Notes under the pieces: model-generated
Database searches by the model: none
Seen by the model: only the letters and a program-made list of their open reading frames with translations
Told to the model about the DNA's origin: nothing
Origin: Planctomycetota bacterium
Lineage (GTDB): Bacteria > Planctomycetota > UBA8108
Assembly (NCBI GenBank): GCA_022451445.1
Contig: JAKUSY010000046.1
Location: forward strand, 1 to 12,055
Length of the DNA: 12,055 nucleotides
Direction of reading: 5' to 3'
Shown here: piece by piece, positions 6,076 to 12,055 of the stretch
How the letters are laid out: each line of letters starts with the position of its first letter
How positions within the stretch are numbered: the stretch's first letter is position 1
Position numbers and translations under genes: made by a program

Positions 6076-9000
6076 CTACTTTGCCGGCGACGACCTGAGA
6101 TCGGCCAGGATGCAAATCCAGTCCGCCTGACCATCCGAGGTCGTATCGACCGGGGCAAGGGTAGCCTCGCGGATTTCCAGGCGCACATCCGGCTCTCCAT
6201 CGGTGTCGAGATCAAAGGCCAGCTCCGGCAAAGGCACCGAAGGAAGCTCCAGCGCCTCCACGATGCCGCCGAGGGAAGGACCGACAAGGCTGATCGCCAG
6301 CTGGGCAAACTCCAGGAGGTTCTCATCGGCGATGTCGAAGACCTCACCGGCAACCCTGATGTCGAGTCCCGCGACGCCGCCGATGATGGCGTCGGGAAAG
6401 CCGTCCTTGTTCAGATCGGCTGTGTCCACGTTGAAAACGATCATTGGAACCCCCTCGGGGGAAAACGCCAGGGCCAGCGACGTCTGCAGGCTCAGGGCCA
6501 GCGAATAAGAGATCAGGCTGACCTCATCCGGCTCTCCATCGGCATCCGCTTCGCCAGCCCCATCTCCATCGGTGTCCGCCAGGAAAGCGATCTCCAGGCC
6601 GCCGATCCGCATCTCGGCCGGGATGGAGCTGATGATTCCTTCCGGCCCGGGTAGCGAACGAAGGATCTCGGGCACCAGGACGAAATCAGAGCTGGTGCCG
6701 CTCACATTGTGTCCCTGGAGCGCGAGAACGTTGCCGGCGGAACGCAGGAGCCCGCACCATTGGAGCAGATCGACCTCCAGGGTGTCCGGCTCACCGGTGC
6801 TGTCGGCCAGCTCATCAAAGCGCGGCGGCGTCCCCTCGACACCGATATTCCGCCTGGCGATCTCTACGCCGTTGAGATAGGCAACGACGGCGTCATCGAA
6901 GAGTACCCGCAGGACGAGGCTCTCCATCTCCTCCAGGGCCTCGATGTCAAAGGAGGCGCGCAGGTAGAGCGAGGTGTACTCTCCCGCAGCCAGGCCCTCC
7001 GGCCGGGTTCGCACCCGCCCGAGCTCCTCGTCATTCGACGAATACCCGAAACCCGAAGGCGCGCGAGCCCAACCGCTGTCATCAAAGGTCCGCCCGTTCC
7101 ACTGGGCGGGAGGCTCGGTATCACCCGGGCGCCAGCTCCATTCATCTCCCACCCCCACTATCGAGGCATCGAGCGGCCCCTCGCCCGGCACCAGCGTCGG
7201 CGGATGGCGTATCCCGACCCGGATAACGAGAGGATCCTCAGGATCGACGCCCGGGAGGCTCGTGATGCGCGGCTCCAGCGCCACCGCCAGCGTATTCACA
7301 TTGAGGGGCAACGGACTGTCGATGTCCTCGACCGCAAGAATGGTGTCAAGGCTCCCCCCGGCGGACACCTCGGCCAGGGCCTGGTTAAGGGTGTCCGTGG
7401 AGAGAGAAATCGTCGCATCGACAGGGTGCGGGGCCGAGGACTCCACCGGGAAACCCGGAAAGGGCGCCCGGGCGAGCACCGAGCCCGGATAGGGTGGCCA
7501 GGAGGCTCCCGGCTTGGCGGAGCTCACCCAGCTTCCATCGAAAAGAAGCGACAGGCCCCCTGAGCTTTCGACCGCGTCGCTGAGACGGGTCTGCAGCGCG
7601 ACGGGATCGATGACTATATCCAGGTTCAGGTTGCCCAGAGTCTCGGCGAGAATCGGCACGATCTGGCCATCGGCGGCATCCTGGACCGCGTCGCGGACGG
7701 CATCTTCGATCTGGCCGGAGAACAGTCCGCTCAGGACGTTAACCAGCGCGTCGAAGATCCCCAGGGGATCGAGAAACCCGCTGACGGAAAAATCGGAGCT
7801 TCCGATCTCGACGGTAAAACCATCGGAGACCACCTCCAGCCGCGCGCCTTCATCGACGGGAACGAAGGCCATGGTCCCGGTGATGTCGATATCGTTGCCG
7901 GTCCAGATCGCATCCCATTCGTCCGTGCCGAGAAAGCCGAAATCACTCTCCCCATCACCGAAAAAGCGCAGCCTGTCGAGCCGGACCCGGAGCCCGAGCC
8001 GCCCACCGGCGAGATCGGAGGGGAACAGATCGAAGTCGATCGGGCCATTGATCTCTACACGGTCGCCGTCAACCTCGACAGGAACTCCGAGGATATTGCC
8101 ATCAAACAATCGCACCCCGCGCACGGACTCGTTCAACAATTCCGGGAGCCCATCCAGAAAGGGCTCAACGATCACCTCCAGCTCGTCGTATCCGCTGTCC
8201 CCGGAAATGTCGATGGTGAGCGCCTCGGTCGCGCCCCCCCGGGCGAGAACCGGGCTGAAGCCGAGGGCCAGCTCACCAAACGCGGTTCTGCCGGCCTCGT
8301 CGACGAGCTCGATGCGAACCAGCTGCGGGCCCGGCTCTCCGCTCCTGATATTCACCCGCAGCGTCGCGGGCAGGCTGAGCGGGGATGGCAAGATGACCTC
8401 TTCTCCATCAACGAGTACTCGGCTGACACCCGTATCGTCATCGACCCGCAGGCGCAGATTGAAGCTTCGTCCGGAGATGATGCTGCCCTGCGGAGGTGCG
8501 CGTATGGGGAGGGTGGGGGGGGCGTTCCCCGCCACCCCGGCAACCTCGCAGCCGGCCTCCGCCACCACGGAGCCGCCAAGCATCGCGACGATCCGGTATT
8601 CGTGAGCCACCACGGCAAGCGGGGCGTCACTGTACTCACGGCTCTCGACACCGAGCTCGGCAACCAGCGCCCCATCCCGGTGGAGCTCAAAACCCTCCGC
8701 CTCTCCCGCCAGGGTCCAGGACAGGTCCACCATCGGCCCACGCACATCGCACGACAGCTCGAGCATCACCGGCGCCCCGCAGCTCAACCCGGGAGTCGGG
8801 TCAGGCCCGGCGACTGGAAAGGGAGGAGCCGGTGGAGAGCCGCCGAGAAAGAGGTATTCGAGAACCCTGATCGGGTCGGAGATGTCGATCGTCTCGTCAT
8901 CATTTGCATCGGCAGCGGCCGGACAATCCGGCTCTCTGCCGGCGAGGAAAAGCCATCTCAGGGTGTGCTGGGCATCGGATATGTTGAGCTCTCCATCGCT

Positions 9001-9096
9001 GTTGGAGTCGCCCCGGATAAAATCGTCAGCCGCAACGCCCAGGCAAAGAAACCCCGGCAGCACCGACAAGAGCAGCATTCGCCATGTTTTCGACAT
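6076..9096 (-). CDS. Large secreted protein: dockerin-like, Fn3/Ig-like and putative BPI/TULIP lipid-binding domains
   Basis: This gene codes 1006 residues from the ATG at 9096, which has a GGGAG site and starts a signal peptide (cut near AA|DDF at 23-24). Residues 27-87 are a dockerin/EF-hand-like pair (GDSNSDGELNISDA, ADANDDETIDISDP, each followed by a Leu/Phe helix ending FLAG or FLGG). Residues 108-190 look Fn3-like and 192-281 Ig-like. Residues ~290-500 alternate beta strands with amphipathic helices (FDALVNVLSGLFSGQIEDAV, then ILAETLGNLNLDIVIDP). Residues ~560-640 open with ISLSTDTLNQALAEVSAGG, much like the second barrel of BPI/LBP proteins. Residues ~645-815 form a jelly-roll-like module (DEWSWRPG, FDDSGW, GFGYSS, YLNGVEIARRN, LALQGHN). 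The tail (820-1005) ends in LLEFAQLAISLVGPSLGGIV and ELPSVPLPELAFDLDTDG. I infer lipid binding outside the cytoplasm. The TULIP assignment is by eye. It lies 98 bp after the ceramidase gene. Confidence 0.8.
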   Translation of the reverse strand: MSKTWRMLLLSVLPGFLCLGVAADDFIRGDSNSDGELNISDAQHTLRWLFLAGREPDCPAAADANDDETIDISDPIRVLEYLFLGGSPPAPPFPVAGPDPTPGLSCGAPVMLELSCDVRGPMVDLSWTLAGEAEGFELHRDGALVAELGVESREYSDAPLAVVAHEYRIVAMLGGSVVAEAGCEVAGVAGNAPPTLPIRAPPQGSIISGRSFNLRLRVDDDTGVSRVLVDGEEVILPSPLSLPATLRVNIRSGEPGPQLVRIELVDEAGRTAFGELALGFSPVLARGGATEALTIDISGDSGYDELEVIVEPFLDGLPELLNESVRGVRLFDGNILGVPVEVDGDRVEINGPIDFDLFPSDLAGGRLGLRVRLDRLRFFGDGESDFGFLGTDEWDAIWTGNDIDITGTMAFVPVDEGARLEVVSDGFTVEIGSSDFSVSGFLDPLGIFDALVNVLSGLFSGQIEDAVRDAVQDAADGQIVPILAETLGNLNLDIVIDPVALQTRLSDAVESSGGLSLLFDGSWVSSAKPGASWPPYPGSVLARAPFPGFPVESSAPHPVDATISLSTDTLNQALAEVSAGGSLDTILAVEDIDSPLPLNVNTLAVALEPRITSLPGVDPEDPLVIRVGIRHPPTLVPGEGPLDASIVGVGDEWSWRPGDTEPPAQWNGRTFDDSGWARAPSGFGYSSNDEELGRVRTRPEGLAAGEYTSLYLRASFDIEALEEMESLVLRVLFDDAVVAYLNGVEIARRNIGVEGTPPRFDELADSTGEPDTLEVDLLQWCGLLRSAGNVLALQGHNVSGTSSDFVLVPEILRSLPGPEGIISSIPAEMRIGGLEIAFLADTDGDGAGEADADGEPDEVSLISYSLALSLQTSLALAFSPEGVPMIVFNVDTADLNKDGFPDAIIGGVAGLDIRVAGEVFDIADENLLEFAQLAISLVGPSLGGIVEALELPSVPLPELAFDLDTDGEPDVRLEIREATLAPVDTTSDGQADWICILADLRSSPAK

Positions 9097-9102
9097 CAAA
9101 AA

Positions 9103-9107
9103 CTCCC
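9103..9107 (-). promoter_or_regulatory. Ribosome binding site fixing the start of the large secreted protein
   Basis: The - strand reads GGGAG, then six bases, then ATG at 9096. This is the clearest Shine-Dalgarno match in the window. It supports the start just before the signal peptide over an upstream start at 9183 that would add 29 residues. Confidence 0.7.
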
Positions 9108-9194
9108 ATTTCAGCCTATTCGCGGGAATGGCCAAAGAACCCAAGAGGCCATCATAAGCGCTGCGCAGAAAACCATTAAGCACAAAAGAGCCGC

Positions 9195-10910
9195 TTATTC
9201 GTTGCCTCGATTGAGCAGCTCCAAGCCCCGGCGACGGACAATGGAACCGATCGCCGGACCGACCGACATGGATTCTTCGTAGGCATCCTTGCGGAAATCG
9301 CCGGCTGGAATGATATAGCCCAGCTGGTCATTGCAAAGCCCGACGATCATCCTGGGATAGCCTTTCATCTTCTCGAGCAACTCGAAGGACAGCTCCGGCA
9401 AGAGCTCCCCGGGGACGGTAAGAAACTCGGCATCCCCGAGCCTGGCGTGAAACAATTCCGTGGTCGCCCGCCCGCGATGAAACACCCGGCGACCCTGGTG
9501 CCGCTTCCCGAAAAGCAGGAGACGGGCGTTGGTCACGGGGGCTTCGAACCTCGACCTCCTGAACTCAAACGCCGCACTCGCGCTGGGCACCGCGAAGCCC
9601 AGAATTCGTGACGCTTCAGCCGCGAGGCGCAGGCCCGCCTTGCGAGCCTCTTCGTGGCTGCGTTCCCGGGTGTCGCCGGAGACCATGCCCCCTATCGCCC
9701 CGTTGAGAAAAACCGCGGGCGCGCCGGTTCGCCTTCTGAGTTCATCACACATATAGCCCGGGAAGTCAGCGCTGATCTCCTTCGGGCCTTTTTCGAGCCC
9801 CTCCACGTGACAGGCAAAATGAATGATGTTCACGATCGCCTTTCCATCCTGCCCCCGCGCCTGGACGACCGCGAGCTGGGGATCGACAATGCCCGGGTTG
9901 CGGGCGTTGCGAAACAGCCCGCCAACCCTTGCTCCCGCGAGCGAAAGCTCATCGGAGCCGACGAGCAACTCCTTCACCGGGGCGAGCCTGCCGAGAGCCT
10001 TGCCGACCCCGGCCACGATACGCTCCTGCAGATAACCGACATAGTCCTCCGGATACGAACCGTAGATGCCGATCGTGTCCGGCGCGGCGTGGTTGTGCGA
10101 CATCGCCAGCATCAGATGCGAAACGCCCAACCTCCTGAGCCGCGCCTCGATCGGATCGACCTCGCTCTTGAGCAAACCGAAAAGATCGGCCCCGACGATC
10201 GCCACCTTCAGCCCACCACGGACAAAGACCGCGCAGCGCGCCTTCAGAGGATCTCGCACCTCGTATTTACTCTTCAGCCAGCCGGGCTCCACCGGGCTGA
10301 TGTCGATCTCAAAGGCCCCGGCGAGCAGGTTCACGGCGGGGGGCGCGAGGGGACGCGGCTGGGGGCCCTGGCGCAAGAGGCCCAGGTCAACCAGCTTCCG
10401 ACCGCCCGGGGGAACGCGACGATAGCCATGGGGAAAATAGGCGGCTCCGATGGTCCTGGACTCCGCCGACAGGGTGAAACGAACGCCCTGCAGGCTGTAG
10501 TCGAGCAACCGCTGGCCGCCGGGCAGAACGAGCTCGAACTCCGGCTCTCCCAGCCTGTCGCGGATCTTGCCGGCGCTCTCGAAACCCCCGGGAATCGTAA
10601 CGGCCTCGATCGTCCCGATTCTCCCCTTCTCCCTGTCGCCAAAAATATGGAAAGCATCGAATTGTCCGGCCTGTTCCTTGGCTGCGTAGAGCATCTTCCA
10701 GGCATACCAGGCGCCCTCATGGGCCGGCCTGCCCATACGCCTGAGGAGCTCGGAAACCGGCGTAACCCCCGGGACCATTCCATGGTAGGAAACCGGGCGG
10801 GGACGAGACCCCGGCTGTGGCGCCACCCCTACCGCCTGCCCCGGCAGACCGGGACAGAGGGCAAAAAGAGCCGCGAAAAGAGGGGTAGCGATAATGGCGA
10901 AACGCCTCAT
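9195..10910 (-). CDS. Neutral/alkaline ceramidase-family hydrolase with N-terminal BamE/BLIP-like module, secreted
   Basis: This gene codes 571 residues from the ATG at 10910, giving a signal peptide (MRRFAIIATPLFAALFALCP...GQA). Residues 195-440 match the catalytic domain of neutral ceramidases, which split the amide bond of ceramide. The four expected zinc ligands are all placed: H272 in MSHNHAAPD, H368 in IIHFACHVEG, E502 in VPGELLPE and Y532 in DQLGYIIP. FLNGAIGGMVSGD (401-413) aligns with the active-site segment (NxGDVxPN in Pseudomonas), where the nucleophile should lie. The C-terminal Ig-like domain of mammalian and Pseudomonas enzymes is absent. Residues ~42-165 are an extra module with two similar halves (GVTPVSELLRRMGRP...GRIGTIEAV and GGFESAGKIRDRLGEP...RTIGAAYF), like tandem BamE/BLIP repeats. 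Many relatives have unknown substrates, so ceramide itself is not proven. There is no good Shine-Dalgarno site. It is probably co-transcribed with 6076-9096. Confidence 0.85.
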   Translation of the reverse strand: MRRFAIIATPLFAALFALCPGLPGQAVGVAPQPGSRPRPVSYHGMVPGVTPVSELLRRMGRPAHEGAWYAWKMLYAAKEQAGQFDAFHIFGDREKGRIGTIEAVTIPGGFESAGKIRDRLGEPEFELVLPGGQRLLDYSLQGVRFTLSAESRTIGAAYFPHGYRRVPPGGRKLVDLGLLRQGPQPRPLAPPAVNLLAGAFEIDISPVEPGWLKSKYEVRDPLKARCAVFVRGGLKVAIVGADLFGLLKSEVDPIEARLRRLGVSHLMLAMSHNHAAPDTIGIYGSYPEDYVGYLQERIVAGVGKALGRLAPVKELLVGSDELSLAGARVGGLFRNARNPGIVDPQLAVVQARGQDGKAIVNIIHFACHVEGLEKGPKEISADFPGYMCDELRRRTGAPAVFLNGAIGGMVSGDTRERSHEEARKAGLRLAAEASRILGFAVPSASAAFEFRRSRFEAPVTNARLLLFGKRHQGRRVFHRGRATTELFHARLGDAEFLTVPGELLPELSFELLEKMKGYPRMIVGLCNDQLGYIIPAGDFRKDAYEESMSVGPAIGSIVRRRGLELLNRGNE

Positions 10911-10995
10911 GAATCAACCCGGATGGTTGAAGGAAAAAAATCGTCTCTGGACCTCGATACGAACTCCGTGCGAAACTGCCTCCTCCTCCCAGCGC

Positions 10996-11018
10996 GGCTA
11001 AGGCGGAAACAGTTAGCC
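10996..11018. promoter_or_regulatory. Inverted repeat in the divergent gap
   Basis: GGCTAA (10996-11001) and TTAGCC (11013-11018) are perfect reverse complements separated by 11 bases, giving a centre-to-centre spacing of 17. It lies between the ceramidase gene and the extended -10 promoter of the rightward gene. A dimeric regulator's operator is possible. So is a small hairpin in the ceramidase leader. There is no other copy to compare with. Confidence 0.3.
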
Positions 11019-11070
11019 AGGAAGGGTTTCCGTAAGAGCAGGGGGTTCCATCGCTTCATTCGCTCTACTT

Positions 11071-11079
11071 TGATATAAT
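11071..11079 (+). promoter_or_regulatory. Extended -10 promoter for the 11120 gene
   Basis: TGATATAAT contains a perfect TATAAT (11074-11079) with the TG of an extended -10 one base upstream. No good -35 is seen at 16-18 bases (TCGCTT at 11051-11056 is poor), as is common for extended -10 promoters. A transcript starting near 11086 would have a leader of about 34 bases. It is one of few AT-rich spots in the window. Confidence 0.6.
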
Positions 11080-11080
11080 G

Positions 11081-11096
11081 GCTGCAGGTTCGCAGC
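11081..11096 (+). other. Short hairpin at the predicted transcript start
   Basis: GCTGC (11081-11085) pairs with GCAGC (11092-11096) around a 6-base loop and is followed by an AT-rich stretch up to the ATG at 11120. If transcription starts inside it, only part would be in the mRNA. It may act as a DNA site rather than an RNA structure. Confidence 0.3.
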
Positions 11097-11119
11097 GATA
11101 AACTTTTTATTGGTTTCTC

Positions 11120-11731
11120 ATGGTCAGAAAAAAAACCGGTCAAACCGCCGAAAAACCCGATTCGGCGCGGCTTATAGAGTCCCTCGAGGAAAAAGGTGCC
11201 GCGGAGATTGACTCCTTTCTTCTCGATGGCCCAATCGACGAGATGAAGGATCTGGTCACCGGATGCTATTGTTCCGACCTGGTCAATCTGCTCCTTGATG
11301 CCAAGAAAGCCCCCGTTCGAACGTTTTTCCGCCGGGCGACAGGCGCCTGCAAGAGAGCCATCACGCCCGTCGTGACCCTGTACAACTACAGGGTCTATCT
11401 CTCCAACCCGCTCCCGTTATCCCTCAAGGGTAACGATGGAGAAATCCACCTCAATTATTTTGTCGTTCTCGGCGTGCATCTGCTGGCCGATGACAACATA
11501 GTCGCCAACGCCTATAAACTCCTCAGCAAAGCTTACGCCCCCGAGTCCTTTCCCGCCCCGCTCCGTGACATAAATGCCGAGCGCCTGGATGAGATCAAAC
11601 TTTCCCACAAGCTGCTCAAGACTCCTGAGTCGCGGGAGAGCACCCGAGCCATCCTGGGCGCCCATCCGGGCTATTGTTTCCCCGAACGAGACACCTCCTG
11701 GATGGAGGCGGTCGCCACCGTCCTGGGCTGA
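11120..11731 (+). CDS. Hypothetical protein with a degenerate J-domain-like C-terminal half
   Basis: This gene codes 203 residues from the ATG at 11120; there is no clear Shine-Dalgarno site. It is cytoplasmic by appearance, with no signal peptide or membrane helix. Residues 1-105 match nothing I know: a charged start, then helices with C50 and C52. Residues ~112-182 follow the J-domain plan: NYFVVLGV in place of DYYEVLGV, a helix with NAYKLLSKAY (130-139) in place of KAYRKLAxKY, then ERLDEIKLSHKLLKTPESRE (154-173) in place of EKFKEINEAYEVLSDPEKR. The HPD triad that activates Hsp70 is APE here (140-142). If the homology is real, it would not stimulate Hsp70 in the usual way and may be a pseudo-J scaffold. 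Its own extended -10 promoter lies upstream. maf starts 34 bp downstream on the same strand, so the two may share a transcript. The match is by eye only. Confidence 0.7.
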   Translation: MVRKKTGQTAEKPDSARLIESLEEKGAAEIDSFLLDGPIDEMKDLVTGCYCSDLVNLLLDAKKAPVRTFFRRATGACKRAITPVVTLYNYRVYLSNPLPLSLKGNDGEIHLNYFVVLGVHLLADDNIVANAYKLLSKAYAPESFPAPLRDINAERLDEIKLSHKLLKTPESRESTRAILGAHPGYCFPERDTSWMEAVATVLG

Positions 11732-11765
11732 GGTCGCCGGAAGCGGCCCAGGCGGAAACCGACCA

Positions 11766-12055
11766 ATGAACCTGATACTCGCATCCAGCTCACCACGCCG
11801 GCGAGAGCTTCTCGACCAGCTCGGCGAGCCATACCAGGTCCTGCCGCCCGAAGGCGTCGATGAATCCGCCGTCAGCGGCACGGCCTACTCCGTCAGCCAG
11901 GAGCTCGCCAGGATGAAAGCCGAGTCGGTCCTGGCGACATGCGATGTGGAGGAGAACACCGTGGTCATCGGCTGCGACACCATCGTCGCCATAATCAGTG
12001 ACACCCGGGAGCGAATACTCGGCAAGCCGGAGGGCGAAGAAGACGCCCGGCAAAT
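11766..12055 (+). CDS. maf: Maf-family nucleotide pyrophosphatase, 3' truncated
   Basis: The first 96 residues are visible, about half of the usual ~190-200; the gene runs off the window. The start is the ATG at 11766, directly giving the family's N-terminus MNLILASSSPRRRELL with the SxSPRR substrate-binding motif. Further motifs are VIGCDTIV (68-75), containing the conserved Asp-Thr of the active site, and ILGKPEGEEDAR (84-95), corresponding to the LGKPxxxxDA motif. Maf/YhdE/YceF proteins hydrolyse non-canonical or modified nucleoside triphosphates to monophosphates and pyrophosphate in the cytoplasm, and are linked to septum formation. Which subfamily substrate (dTTP/UTP or m7GTP) applies cannot be decided from this half. 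An AGGCGGAA stretch lies about 9-16 bases upstream as a weak ribosome site. Confidence 0.93.
   Translation, partial: MNLILASSSPRRRELLDQLGEPYQVLPPEGVDESAVSGTAYSVSQELARMKAESVLATCDVEENTVVIGCDTIVAIISDTRERILGKPEGEEDARQ

Noticed and set aside
7514..8605. + strand open frame rich in Ser/Arg/Pro (363 codons)
   Set aside because: It is a shadow of the large secreted protein; its Ser/Arg/Pro bias is what the complement of Asp/Gly/Leu codons gives in that frame.
9654..11078. Long + strand open frame (474 codons) opposite the ceramidase-family gene
   Set aside because: The - strand frame holds all expected ceramidase ligands and a signal peptide, whereas this frame has no motifs and runs through the divergent promoter region.

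Overview
The window reads like accessory chromosome from a high-GC, free-living Gram-negative bacterium, most likely a planctomycete or a related uncultured lineage. This is inferred from protein style: a CRTAC1-type FG-GAP/ASPIC-UnbV protein, a secreted giant with the dockerin/EF-hand-like pair that ends in 'FLAG/FLGG', a secreted ceramidase-family protein, and scarce Shine-Dalgarno sites. No 16S or other marker is present, so the phylum is not proven. There is no rRNA, tRNA, CRISPR array, transposase or phage gene, and no gene-free stretch over 300 bases.

Layout. 1-162 (+) is the tail of a gene cut by the window edge, made of 18-bp repeats coding AGGGDD. 208-546 (+) is a small acidic protein with a basic, possibly SH3-like C-terminal half. 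597-2313 (-) is a CRTAC1-family lipoprotein or secreted protein, broken by a single-base frameshift near 2091. A 224-bp divergent gap leads to three + strand genes: a DUF456 membrane protein (2538-3086), a glycerol-1-phosphate dehydrogenase-family enzyme (3182-4486) and a secreted PDZ/S41-peptidase-like protein (4579-6054). Convergent with these are two - strand genes read from right to left: a ceramidase-family hydrolase (9195-10910), then a 1006-residue secreted multidomain protein (6076-9096). A 209-bp divergent gap with a clear extended -10 promoter precedes 11120-11731 (+), a J-domain-like protein without the HPD triad, and the 5' half of maf (11766 to the window end).

How the genes may work together. 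The most interesting pair is the - strand unit: a secreted amidase of the neutral ceramidase family, fused to a BamE/BLIP-like N-terminal module, followed 98 bp later by a secreted protein whose core looks like a two-barrel BPI/TULIP lipid-binding protein. That protein also carries dockerin-like, Fn3-like and Ig-like modules at its N terminus and a jelly-roll-like module inserted in its second barrel. Together they suggest an extracytoplasmic system that binds and hydrolyses lipids. The nearby glycerol-1-phosphate dehydrogenase could add a lipid-backbone enzyme, but it lies on the other strand and a link is only speculative. The TULIP and BamE-like assignments rest on reading the sequence by eye and need profile or structure searches.
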